6,882 bases of DNA from Methylococcaceae bacterium UBA659 (GCA_002299495.1 DBNZ01000059.1:1-6882), one strand, 5' to 3'; shown: positions 1 to 6,350, counted from the stretch's first letter. Program-made: numbers and translations. Notes: generated by a model not told the origin, from the letters alone.

Positions 1-407
1 CCGGCATGGCCTAATTCGCCATGTTTGATGGCTTCGTGCAGATGCTCAATACCTGCGGCCATATGCTCTTTGGCATCCCCCTCTTCCAACATGTTTTCAG
101 CCGCTACGGCATGTTCTAAAGCTACGGTTGCATGTTCGGCTAAAATATCCGGATGGCCTGCTTTACCATGGACGTCGGCCATATTTGCATGCTCTAAAGC
201 CAGACTGCAATGGTTTCCGTGGGCTGGTTTTTCTGCGGCTCCGGCTGCGGTAGGTGGTGGGGTTGGCGCGGGCTGCGCTGCGGCCGGCGCGGTTGTTGTT
301 CCTTTGTAAGGGATATATTCAGTCGCAGTGACGAACCCTGGACAGAGGGTCAAGGCGGTTACGGTGAGTAGGCCAAGCGATAGGTTTGATTTTTTTATCA
401 GGGTCAT
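1..407 (-). CDS. smbP: SmbP-like His-rich small metal-binding protein, exported (C-terminus beyond window)
   Basis: The frame opens with ATG at 407 and stays open to the left edge (135 residues seen, end missing). An AAGGA ribosome site lies about 7 nt before the ATG. Residues 1-28 form a signal peptide (KK, hydrophobic core, V-T-A before likely cleavage at 28/29). C22 lacks a proper lipobox, so a lipoprotein is unlikely. Residues 37-62 are an Ala/Pro/Thr-rich linker. From 63 on the chain is helical and His-rich, with histidines seven residues apart in three runs: H66/H73/H80, H85/H92/H99 and H115/H122/H129. This matches the SmbP family, described from Nitrosomonas europaea as a periplasmic copper-binding protein built of seven-residue repeats. 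The expected role is periplasmic metal (probably copper) binding or buffering; the metal here is inferred. The Ala/Pro linker is the oddity. The gene stands alone on its strand after a 323-bp gap from ilvD. Confidence 0.82.
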   Translation of the reverse strand, partial: MTLIKKSNLSLGLLTVTALTLCPGFVTATEYIPYKGTTTAPAAAQPAPTPPPTAAGAAEKPAHGNHCSLALEHANMADVHGKAGHPDILAEHATVALEHAVAAENMLEEGDAKEHMAAGIEHLHEAIKHGELGHA

Positions 408-455
408 TGGAATATCCTTCGAGTCTATTTGATGAAATAGTTGACGCTTAAGTTA

Positions 456-511
456 CGGATACCCATCTTAGTATTCATCTGCTTATTGTATGTTCATTAT
501 TTGGGTATCCG
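456..511. repeat. 10-bp perfect inverted repeat in the smbP upstream region
   Basis: The arm CGGATACCCA at 456-465 is matched exactly by TGGGTATCCG at 502-511, with a 36-nt AT-rich centre. The repeat ends about 48 nt before the smbP start codon. It could be a stem in the smbP leader RNA or a pair of protein-binding half-sites. No T-run follows, so it is not a standard terminator. The arms are certain; the function is unknown. Confidence 0.6.
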
Positions 512-570
512 CTTAGAAAGCGTAACAGTAAAAACAGGCTATATCCAGCCTTAATAAGATTTTTTAAATT

Positions 571-636
571 AGTGGCCTGGCGGCTTTGTTGTAGGCTTCG
601 GGTGATGGGAAAGCCGAACCGCCCCATTTGGCCACT
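571..636. repeat. Nested inverted repeat / possible structured RNA element
   Basis: Outer arms AGTGGCC (571-577) and GGCCACT (630-636) pair perfectly. Inside them GGCGG (579-583) pairs with CCGCC (619-623), and GGCTT (594-598) pairs with AAGCC (611-615), giving three stacked helices with a 12-nt terminal loop. An alternative inner pairing is TTCGG (597-601) with CCGAA (614-618). No U-tract follows on either strand. It could be a structured RNA between ilvD and smbP or a dispersed palindromic repeat; I do not recognise the family. Confidence 0.45.
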
Positions 637-730
637 CTGTGCGTTGCGTGGTTACGATACTGAAAAATTAAATTAATGTATTGATTTTAATGGAAATATA
701 TTGTAATAGCCTATGGCGGGTTGGGCTTGA

Positions 731-2428
731 TCAATCCAAGTTATCCGTCACCGCCCCTAAAGAAGCCGAACTCACCAGCTTGGCGTATTTTGCTAAAACG
801 CCCCGGGTATAACGGGGTTTGGGTTGTTGCCACAATCCAAGCCGCCGTGCCATTTCGTGTTCGTTGATATGTAAGGTCAATTCGTTGTTTTCGGCGTCAA
901 TGGTTATAGTGTCGCCGTTTTGGACAATCGCCAACGGGCCGCCGACGTAAGCTTCTGGGGTGATATGGCCGACCACGAAACCGTGGGTGCCACCGGAGAA
1001 ACGCCCGTCGGTGATGAGCGCGATATCCTTGCCTAAGCCTTGGCCCATGATGGCCGAGGTGGGGGACAGCATTTCCCTCATGCCGGGGCCGCCTTTAGGG
1101 CCTTCGTAGCGGATGACGATGACATCGCCTTTTACGATATCGCCATGCAAGATGCTGTGCAGGGCGGCTTCCTCCGTGTCAAAGACTTTGGCCGTGCCGA
1201 TAAATCGCAAACCTTCCTTGCCGGTGATTTTGGCGACCGCGCCTCCAGGGGCCAAGTTGCCGTAGAGTACGACTAGATGGCTGTCTTTTTTGATGGGGTT
1301 ATTCAAGGGGCGGATTATGTCTTGGCCGTCCGGGTAGGGTTTTACCTCAGCTAAGTTTTCCGCCAAAGTTTTGCCCGTGACGGTTAGGCAATCGCCGTGC
1401 AGAAAACCGGCGTCGAGCAGCATTTTCATCAGCGGCTGGATGCCGCCGATTTCAACCAATTCGGCCATTTGGTAACGTCCGCTGGGCTTTAAGTCGGCCA
1501 GCACGGGCACCCGTTTGCCAATCCGGGTGAAATCGTCCAGGGTGAAATCGACCTTGGCCGCGTTCGCCATGGCCGGCAGGTGCAGCGCGGCGTTGGTGGA
1601 ACCGCCTAAGGCGATGACCACGGTGATGGCGTTTTCAAACGCGGCCTTGGTCATGATGTCGCTGGGTTTGATGTTGTTGGCCAATAAATTCAGCACCGCT
1701 GCCCCCGCCCGTTCACAATCCATGCGCTTGTCGTTAGAAACCGCGATCTGCGCGGAACTGTTCGGCAGGCTCATGCCCATTGCTTCGATGGCTGAGGCCA
1801 TTGTATTCGCTGTATACATGCCGCCGCAGGAACCTGCGCCAGGAATGGCTTTGGTTTCGATGGCGGCGAGTTCGGCATCGTCTATTTTGCCGTTGGCACG
1901 GGCGCCTACGGCTTCGAACACGGAGACGACGTCCAGTTTTTTGCCGTTATGGCAGCCAGGCAAAATGGTGCCGCCGTAGACGAAAATGGCGGGCCGGTTC
2001 AAGCGCGAGATGGCAATCATGCAGCCGGGCATGTTTTTGTCGCAGCCGCCGATGGCGACCACGCCGTCGAAGCCTTGGCAGCCCACTACCGTTTCAATGG
2101 AATCGGCCATAACTTCGCGGGACACCAGCGAATATTTCATGCCCTCGGTGCCCATAGAGATGCCGTCGGAAATGGTGATGGTGTTGAAAATAACCGCTTT
2201 ACCGCCCGCGCCATCGACCCCCCTGGCAGCATCGTCCGCCAGTTTGTTGATATGCATGTTGCAGGGGGTGACCATGCTCCAGGTGGATGCAATGCCAACT
2301 TGCGGCTTTTTAAAGTCGTCGCTGCTAAAACCAACCGCATACAGCATGGCGCGGCTGGGCGCGCGCTCCATGCCGTCCACGACTAAGGAAGAAAAGGGGC
2401 GGGTGCTGTTGTCGCCGGGGTTTGCCAT
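731..2428 (-). CDS. ilvD: Dihydroxy-acid dehydratase
   Basis: The 565-residue product dehydrates 2,3-dihydroxy-3-methylbutanoate and 2,3-dihydroxy-3-methylpentanoate to the 2-oxo acids, the third step of the common valine/isoleucine route (also feeding leucine and pantothenate), in the cytoplasm. Both family signatures are visible: CDKNMPG at 129-135 and TDGRFSGG at 473-480, whose S478 is the expected catalytic base. C56, C129 and C201 are the expected Fe-S ligands, and K131 is the lysine normally carbamylated for Mg binding. The length fits the shorter DHAD branch (about 560 residues; the E. coli enzyme is about 616). The ATG at 2428 has AAGGA about 9 nt upstream. It lies 71 bp after the SH3-anchor gene on the same strand with no terminator between them, so co-transcription with the arg genes is possible. 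No ilvBNC genes are nearby. The gene appears complete. Confidence 0.97.
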   Translation of the reverse strand: MANPGDNSTRPFSSLVVDGMERAPSRAMLYAVGFSSDDFKKPQVGIASTWSMVTPCNMHINKLADDAARGVDGAGGKAVIFNTITISDGISMGTEGMKYSLVSREVMADSIETVVGCQGFDGVVAIGGCDKNMPGCMIAISRLNRPAIFVYGGTILPGCHNGKKLDVVSVFEAVGARANGKIDDAELAAIETKAIPGAGSCGGMYTANTMASAIEAMGMSLPNSSAQIAVSNDKRMDCERAGAAVLNLLANNIKPSDIMTKAAFENAITVVIALGGSTNAALHLPAMANAAKVDFTLDDFTRIGKRVPVLADLKPSGRYQMAELVEIGGIQPLMKMLLDAGFLHGDCLTVTGKTLAENLAEVKPYPDGQDIIRPLNNPIKKDSHLVVLYGNLAPGGAVAKITGKEGLRFIGTAKVFDTEEAALHSILHGDIVKGDVIVIRYEGPKGGPGMREMLSPTSAIMGQGLGKDIALITDGRFSGGTHGFVVGHITPEAYVGGPLAIVQNGDTITIDAENNELTLHINEHEMARRLGLWQQPKPRYTRGVLAKYAKLVSSASLGAVTDNLD

Positions 2429-2499
2429 GGTTTATATTCCTTGGGGATTAAGTGGGTTTAGGGTGAAAGGGTCGGTGATTATTGCATAATGGCAAGGGC

Positions 2500-3168
2500 T
2501 TAAAAAGAGTCCCAACGGTTTTTTCGTTGCCAACCGAGCTTGGGTAACAAAAAGCCTAAAATGACGCTAAAGAACACCAAAATACCGCCGTACAAAAACC
2601 AATCCTGTTCTGAAGTGTCTTTAAGTGCTTGATTCTCCACTTTAAGTTGTTGCAGTTCGCGTTCGGAGTTGACCACCCGTTCTTGCAGCTCGTCATGTTC
2701 GTTTTTTAACTGCACCACTCCGGCCGCCGCAGCTTTGAGTTCATTTAGCTCCAGGCTTAGGCGGTCGCGTTCGGCGGCCAGCGATTTCTCTAGGCTACTG
2801 CCCGGGGTGATCGAGTCTTGCAAAATTTTTAGTTCGGCTTGCAGCGAGAGGTTTTCCGCCTGCAAGGATTTGGCCAGCTCATTGGCGGTTTCCAGTTGCC
2901 GGCGGGCTGGCAATTCTTTGGTGATATGGCCATTTTGGAGATAACCTTCCAATCCGCTTTCAGTCCGGACCCGGGTAAAACCTGAGATTTTTTTACCCTT
3001 AAGAACCGTCAACGGTGTGCCGCTAGGCAATGATTTGACGATCTTAGCCTGACTGTCGGCTTCGCTTCTTAAAGATAGGCTAAGGTTATCAGTGACGTAG
3101 ACCGTCTCCGCATGGGCGGCGCCAATAAAGGCGGGGAGGAACATGAGCCAAAGGGTTGCCAATTTCAC
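2500..3168 (-). CDS. SH3-domain, coiled-coil, membrane-anchored protein (TIGR04211/YgiM type)
   Basis: I chose the GTG at 3168 because AAGGA lies 5 nt upstream and it gives a clean signal peptide (residues 1-20, ending G-A-A-H-A before ETVYV). The frame is also open upstream to a TTG at 3213 that overlaps the argF stop, but that start has a poor ribosome site and adds 15 polar residues. Numbered from the GTG (222 residues): a bacterial SH3 domain at about 21-85 (including LSLRSEAD and GLEGYLQNG), a long Glu/Leu/Gln-rich coiled coil at about 90-187, one transmembrane helix at about 190-209, and a basic tail QRKNRW. This is the layout of the 'SH3 and anchor' family to which E. coli YgiM belongs. 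The SH3 and coiled coil should face the periplasm. The biochemical role is unknown; such SH3b domains often contact peptidoglycan. Its place between argF and ilvD gives no obvious functional link. Confidence 0.85.
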   Translation of the reverse strand: MKLATLWLMFLPAFIGAAHAETVYVTDNLSLSLRSEADSQAKIVKSLPSGTPLTVLKGKKISGFTRVRTESGLEGYLQNGHITKELPARRQLETANELAKSLQAENLSLQAELKILQDSITPGSSLEKSLAAERDRLSLELNELKAAAAGVVQLKNEHDELQERVVNSERELQQLKVENQALKDTSEQDWFLYGGILVFFSVILGFLLPKLGWQRKNRWDSF

Positions 3169-3173
3169 GGAGG

Positions 3174-3178
3174 TCCTT
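3174..3178 (-). promoter_or_regulatory. Ribosome binding site that decides the SH3-anchor protein start
   Basis: AAGGA on the minus strand lies 5 nt before the GTG at 3168. The alternative TTG at 3213 has only a weak GGGTAA element before it. The site, together with the signal peptide that then starts at residue 1, favours the GTG. Confidence 0.55.
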
Positions 3179-3209
3179 GCTGACGGTGGGTAAGCCTTAG
3201 ATTTTACAG

Positions 3210-4115
3210 TCAATTACCCATGATTAAAAATTCCAGCAATGCTTTTTGGGCATGCAGACGGTTTTCCGCCTCTTCAAATATCACGCTTTGCGGGCCGTCG
3301 ATGACGTCTGCGCTGACTTCCTCGCCCCGGTGGGCGGGTAGGCAATGCATAAATAAAGCGTGGCCGTTAGCGACGGCCATGATTTCGCTGTTGACCTGGT
3401 AATCTTTGAATGCAAATTCCCTGAGTTTTTGTTCTTCTTCTTGGCCCATGCTGGCCCAGACGTCGGTCACCACTAGGTCGGCATTTTCGGCGGCCTGTAT
3501 TGGGCTGTCGAAAAATGTGATCCGGCCAGGAGGGGCTTGGGCGACGATCCCTGGCTCCGGTCGATAGCCCTCGGGGCTGGCTATGTGCAGATGGAAACCT
3601 AACCGGGCGGCGGCGTGGATGTATGAGTGGCACATGTTGTTGCCATCGCCGATCCAGGCCACAGTTTTGCCATGAATGTCGCCCCGGCGTTCAAAGAAAG
3701 TCTGCATATCGGCCAGCAATTGGCAGGGGTGTTGTTGGTCGGTCAAGCCATTGATGACGGGTACCCTAGAATGTTGGGCAAAGGTGGTCACGGTTTCATG
3801 TTTATTTGTCCTCAGCATGATGCAATCGACCATGCTGGAGATGACTTTGGCGCTGTCTTGCAGGGGTTCTCCACGCCCTAGTTGGGTGTCCCGTGGCGAT
3901 AAAAACAAGGCGCTACCACCAAAATGCGCCATGCCGGCTGCAAAGGAAATGCGGGTGCGGGTGGAGGATTTTTCAAAAATCATGGCCATGACCTTGCCTT
4001 TTAAGGGCAGGTAATGGGGGTCGCGGAAGCGTTTTAGTTCAGTGGCGCGGTGTAACAGGGCGCGTATCTCTTCGGCGGATAGGTCTAACAGGCTAATAAA
4101 GTGTCTGGGGTTCAT
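3210..4115 (-). CDS. argF: Ornithine carbamoyltransferase
   Basis: The 301-residue cytoplasmic enzyme joins ornithine and carbamoyl phosphate to make citrulline in arginine synthesis. Visible motifs in order: carbamoyl-phosphate loop SSTRTR at 50-55, HPCQ at 129-132, the ornithine-side DVWASMG at 218-224, and the active-site HCLPAHRGEE at 257-266. Length is typical for anabolic OTCases and no catalytic residue is missing. The ATG at 4115 lies 10 nt after the argD stop, and I see no Shine-Dalgarno sequence in the 20 nt before it, so translation probably depends on ribosomes finishing argD. Its stop overlaps or lies 41 nt before the SH3-anchor gene, depending on which start that gene uses. The signature motifs favour OTCase over the related aspartate carbamoyltransferase. 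Confidence 0.97.
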   Translation of the reverse strand: MNPRHFISLLDLSAEEIRALLHRATELKRFRDPHYLPLKGKVMAMIFEKSSTRTRISFAAGMAHFGGSALFLSPRDTQLGRGEPLQDSAKVISSMVDCIMLRTNKHETVTTFAQHSRVPVINGLTDQQHPCQLLADMQTFFERRGDIHGKTVAWIGDGNNMCHSYIHAAARLGFHLHIASPEGYRPEPGIVAQAPPGRITFFDSPIQAAENADLVVTDVWASMGQEEEQKLREFAFKDYQVNSEIMAVANGHALFMHCLPAHRGEEVSADVIDGPQSVIFEEAENRLHAQKALLEFLIMGN

Positions 4116-4125
4116 GGCCGATGCA

Positions 4126-5301
4126 TCAAGAGCCGGTATAAGCGTGGATTAGCTCGGAAAGGACGGTCACCAGTTGCGCGATTTGGCGGTCGTCAAAAAT
4201 CAATGGCGGCAGCAAGCGGATGGTTTTTTCGTTGGTGACGTTGATCAACAAATTCCGCGCCAAGGCGGATTTGACCAGTTCCCCACAGGGCCGGTCCAAC
4301 TCGATGCCGATCATCAAACCTAGATGACGGATCTCCTGCACATGGCTGTTACCTTGTAATTGCTCGGTAAAAAGGGAGCTTATTCGTTGGCCTTTGTTTC
4401 CGGCTTGGGCGATCAAATCGGTTTCATCCAATACGTCCAGCACGGCCAAAGCGGCCCGGCAAGCCAGCAAGTTGCCTCCGAAAGTGGAGCCGTGACTGCC
4501 GACGGTGAGGATTTCGGCGGCTTTGCCCTTGGCCATGCAGGCTCCTATGGGTACGCCATTGCCTAAGGCCTTAGCCAGGGTGCAGACATCCGGCACGACA
4601 CCGCTGTGTTGGTAAGCTACAAACCGGCCGCTACGGCCTATGCCTGTTTGGATTTCATCCAGCATCATCAACAACTGGCGTTGGTCGCATAAGGTGCGGA
4701 TTTCGCTTAAATAATCTGTGGCGGGGAGGTTGACGCCGCCTTCGCCTTGCACCGGTTCCACCAAAATGGCAACGATGCCGACGTGGTCAGCCAATGCTTG
4801 TTTGATCGCGCTGATGTCGTTGTAGGGGACGCGGACAAAGCCTTCCACTAACGGTTCGAAGCCTTGCTGCACCTTGCTGTTGCCGGTGGCGCTCAAGGTG
4901 GCTAGGGTGCGGCCATGGAAACTTTTCTCCATGACGATGATGGCGGGTTTTTCCACGCCTAAGCCATGGCCATATTTACGCGCTAATTTGATGGCGGCTT
5001 CGTTAGCTTCCGCACCGGAATTGCAGAAAAACACGTTGTCCATGCCGCTTTTTTCCGTCAAGCGGTCGGCCAATTTTGCTTGTAAGCCTATCCCGTAAAT
5101 GTTGGAGGTATGCAGCAAGGTCCGGCTTTGTTCGCAAATGGCTTGGTGAATGGCGGGATGGGCATGGCCTAAGTTGCAGACAGCAATCCCGGATAAGGCG
5201 TCTAGGTGACGGTGGCCGTCTTCGTCCCATAGCCAGGCACCTTCGCCGCGGACGAACGTCACCGGCAAGCGTTGGTAAGTGGGCATAATGTGGCTGGTCA
5301 T
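4126..5301 (-). CDS. argD: Acetylornithine aminotransferase (class III, PLP-dependent)
   Basis: The 391-residue enzyme interconverts N-acetylglutamate semialdehyde and N-acetylornithine with glutamate as amino donor, upstream of argF in the same pathway. Class-III features are all visible: SGAEA at 95-99 (cofactor phosphate region), SFHGRT at 127-132, the DEIQTGIGRSG segment at 215-225 with the pyridine-contacting D215, PLP-lysine K244 in TLAKALGNG, and GSTFGGN at 271-277. Length is normal for ArgD. The ATG at 5301 has only a weak ribosome site; an internal ATG at 5286 (residue 6) is an alternative start. A strong promoter and a terminator-like hairpin lie just upstream. Family members can also act on succinyl-diaminopimelate or succinylornithine, but adjacency to argF supports the arginine role. 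Confidence 0.95.
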   Translation of the reverse strand: MTSHIMPTYQRLPVTFVRGEGAWLWDEDGHRHLDALSGIAVCNLGHAHPAIHQAICEQSRTLLHTSNIYGIGLQAKLADRLTEKSGMDNVFFCNSGAEANEAAIKLARKYGHGLGVEKPAIIVMEKSFHGRTLATLSATGNSKVQQGFEPLVEGFVRVPYNDISAIKQALADHVGIVAILVEPVQGEGGVNLPATDYLSEIRTLCDQRQLLMMLDEIQTGIGRSGRFVAYQHSGVVPDVCTLAKALGNGVPIGACMAKGKAAEILTVGSHGSTFGGNLLACRAALAVLDVLDETDLIAQAGNKGQRISSLFTEQLQGNSHVQEIRHLGLMIGIELDRPCGELVKSALARNLLINVTNEKTIRLLPPLIFDDRQIAQLVTVLSELIHAYTGS

Positions 5302-5313
5302 AAGCGATGCCTG

Positions 5314-5338
5314 AAAAAACGGCCGGCATTATCCAGCC
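5314..5338 (-). terminator. Terminator-like hairpin in the argD leader (possible attenuator)
   Basis: Read on the minus strand, GGCTGG (5338-5333) pairs with CCGGCC (5326-5321) across a 6-nt loop, one G-U pair included. G and then six T residues follow (5319-5314). This is the form of a short intrinsic terminator. It lies between the promoter at 5355-5383 and the argD ATG at 5301, with no minus-strand gene upstream whose transcript it could end. Premature termination control of the argD-argF operon is therefore inferred. I see no clear competing antiterminator stem or Arg-rich leader peptide. Confidence 0.5.
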
Positions 5339-5354
5339 AATAAAAAAACGCTCG

Positions 5355-5383
5355 ATTATAGGTTCTGGTCGGCTTTCAGGCAA
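5355..5383 (-). promoter_or_regulatory. Sigma-70-type promoter for the argD operon
   Basis: On the minus strand, -35 TTGCCT (5383-5378; 4 of 6 consensus) and a perfect -10 TATAAT (5360-5355) are separated by exactly 17 bp. Transcription would start near 5348, giving a leader of about 45-50 nt before the argD ATG. It is the best promoter match in the window. No ArgR-type operator could be assigned. Confidence 0.72.
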
Positions 5384-5404
5384 GCTTGGTGTTTTAATTA
5401 AGCT

Positions 5405-5432
5405 TTTATCGGGTTTATAAAGTTGATAGAAT
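5405..5432 (+). promoter_or_regulatory. Weak candidate promoter for grxD
   Basis: TAGAAT at 5427-5432 matches the -10 consensus at 5 of 6 positions, with TTTATC 16 bp upstream as a poor -35 (3 of 6). An alternative -10 is TATAAA at 5416-5421. The stretch is AT-rich and lies 40-60 bp before the grxD start, where its promoter should be. The exact site is uncertain. Confidence 0.3.
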
Positions 5433-5473
5433 CGCCTAACTTAACAAACTGAAATGACAAGTGGTGACTACAA

Positions 5474-5791
5474 ATGAGTGCAATTGACAGAATCAAAAAC
5501 CAGTTAGAAGGCAATGCGGTAGTTTTGTACATGAAAGGGACTCCGGATTTTCCGCAGTGCGGTTTTTCCAGCCAAGCCGTACAAGTGTTGGATGCTTGCG
5601 GCGCCGATTACCTGCATGTCAATATTTTTGCAGACTCGGAATTGCGTGAGGCATTAAAAACCTATGCCAACTGGCCGACCTACCCGCAGCTTTACATCAA
5701 TGGCGAACTGGTCGGCGGTTGCGACATTATGATTGATTTGTACAAAAGCGGGGAATTGCAGGCGATGTTGGTTGGTGTGAAAGCCGAATAA
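5474..5791 (+). CDS. grxD: Monothiol glutaredoxin, Grx4 family (CGFS type)
   Basis: The 105-residue thioredoxin-fold protein has the monothiol active site CGFS at 29-32 (in PQCGFS), K21 in KGTP for glutathione contact, WPTYPQ at 67-72 with the cis-proline P71, and the GGCD glutathione-binding turn at 81-84. These match E. coli Grx4 (GrxD), which is about ten residues longer at the C-terminus. Family members bind a glutathione-ligated [2Fe-2S] cluster as dimers or with BolA proteins and pass clusters to targets; they have little classical reductase activity. The ATG at 5474 is preceded by a weak GGTG element. The gene is divergent from argD (172 bp apart) and alone on its strand, followed by a strong stem-loop. 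No bolA or isc gene is in the window. Confidence 0.96.
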   Translation: MSAIDRIKNQLEGNAVVLYMKGTPDFPQCGFSSQAVQVLDACGADYLHVNIFADSELREALKTYANWPTYPQLYINGELVGGCDIMIDLYKSGELQAMLVGVKAE

Positions 5792-5809
5792 AGCCAAACT
5801 AGGTTAAGC

Positions 5810-5834
5810 GCCGGGTATTTTCTAAATGCCCGGC
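5810..5834 (+). terminator. Stem-loop after grxD, probable 3' end element
   Basis: GCCGGGTATTT (5810-5820) pairs with AAATGCCCGGC (5824-5834) over 11 bp with one G-U pair and a 3-nt loop, starting 19 nt after the grxD stop. No T-run follows (ATATAAGC), so it is not a textbook intrinsic terminator. It may stabilise the grxD 3' end or act with Rho. Confidence 0.5.
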
Positions 5835-5895
5835 ATATAAGCTTGCTGCACTGAGTGTGTTAAGGGGGCTTAAGGGCCAATGGATTGCGCTCATA

Positions 5896-5985
5896 CCCTA
5901 AACCGCACAGGGCACAAGTACCCTAAACGGCACAGGGCACAAGTACCCTAAACCGCACAGGGCACAAGTACCCTAAACCGCACAG
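5896..5985. repeat. 25-bp tandem direct repeat, 3.6 copies
   Basis: Full units lie at 5896-5920, 5921-5945 and 5946-5970, and a 15-bp partial unit at 5971-5985. Each begins CCCTAAACCG and ends GGCACAAGTA. Unit 2 differs only at its ninth base (C to G); the others are identical over shared length. Each unit contains CCCT and AGGG separated by 9 nt, so it can form a small hairpin. There are no unique spacers, so it is not a CRISPR array. It does not code for protein. Near identity suggests recent expansion by slippage. Confidence 0.92.
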
Positions 5986-6192
5986 CGTCTGTGGTTTGAT
6001 CAGCTCACTACGAACCGAATCGGTACGTTAGTTCGTCTTTATGCCCTTAGGGGTGCCGAGCTGCTGGTCGAAGGGCTTATCCAGAGTTCCCTTAATGGAT
6101 TCCAAATACTCCTTATTGGGCGTCAGAAACGTTTTAAAAGGCAAAGCGCCCTTATCCGATTCATATTCACAGCCTCGTGATAAACCGTATCA

Positions 6193-6228
6193 ACCGCTTA
6201 CCTTTTGTGTTTCAAAAGGCTTTTCGGT
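6193..6228 (+). terminator. Nested stem-loop with T-run, possible weak terminator
   Basis: CCTTTTG (6201-6207) pairs perfectly with CAAAAGG (6213-6219) around a 5-nt loop, and outer ACCG (6193-6196) pairs with CGGT (6225-6228). CTTTT follows the inner stem. The stem is AU-rich and the T-run short, so termination would be weak. It could equally be part of a repeat element or leader RNA. Confidence 0.3.
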
Positions 6229-6350
6229 ATGACTGATGAACCGCATCAGAAAAAAGCATAGGGCTTAGGTTTTTGCCGTCTCTTTCACACGCTGGTAACA
6301 AAGCGTGGCTAATATCTTTTTGCACGGCCTTGATTTATCAGCGCTGGTGC

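Larger units (their letters stand above)
408..730. other. Intergenic region between ilvD and smbP with two inverted repeats
   Basis: This 323-bp AT-rich stretch has no credible open frame on either strand. It should hold the end of the ilvD transcript and the smbP promoter and leader. I see no hairpin with a T-run just after the ilvD stop, and no convincing -35/-10 pair before smbP. A TACAAT hexamer on the minus strand (plus 486-491) lacks a good -35 partner. What stands out are the inverted repeats at 456-511 and 571-636, listed separately. Confidence 0.6.

Noticed and set aside
25..309. Open frame on the plus strand opposite smbP
   Set aside because: It is antisense to a frame with signal peptide, ribosome site and His heptads; its own product is low-complexity Ala/Ser/Cys without family features.
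571..650. c-di-GMP-I riboswitch on the minus strand
   Set aside because: Only a short ACGCACAG-like start matches; the second conserved half and the tetraloop/receptor pattern are absent.
690..730. Intrinsic terminator directly after ilvD
   Set aside because: No GC-rich stem followed by a T-run on the minus strand in this stretch.
1515..1979. 154-codon plus-strand frame inside ilvD
   Set aside because: Shadow of a highly conserved ilvD coding region; no ribosome site and no recognisable domain.
5003..5383. Minus-strand frame running through the argD leader into argD
   Set aside because: It overlaps argD out of frame, starts inside the promoter region, and gives an Arg/Pro-rich shadow product.
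5896..5985. CRISPR array
   Set aside because: Units are directly adjacent with no unique spacers, and no cas gene is present.
5896..5985. Iteron-type replication origin
   Set aside because: No replication initiator gene, DnaA box cluster or AT-rich melting region identified next to the repeats.
6041..6232. 63-codon plus-strand frame in the gap after grxD
   Set aside because: No Shine-Dalgarno sequence before the ATG, no family resemblance, and the frame overlaps several inverted repeats.
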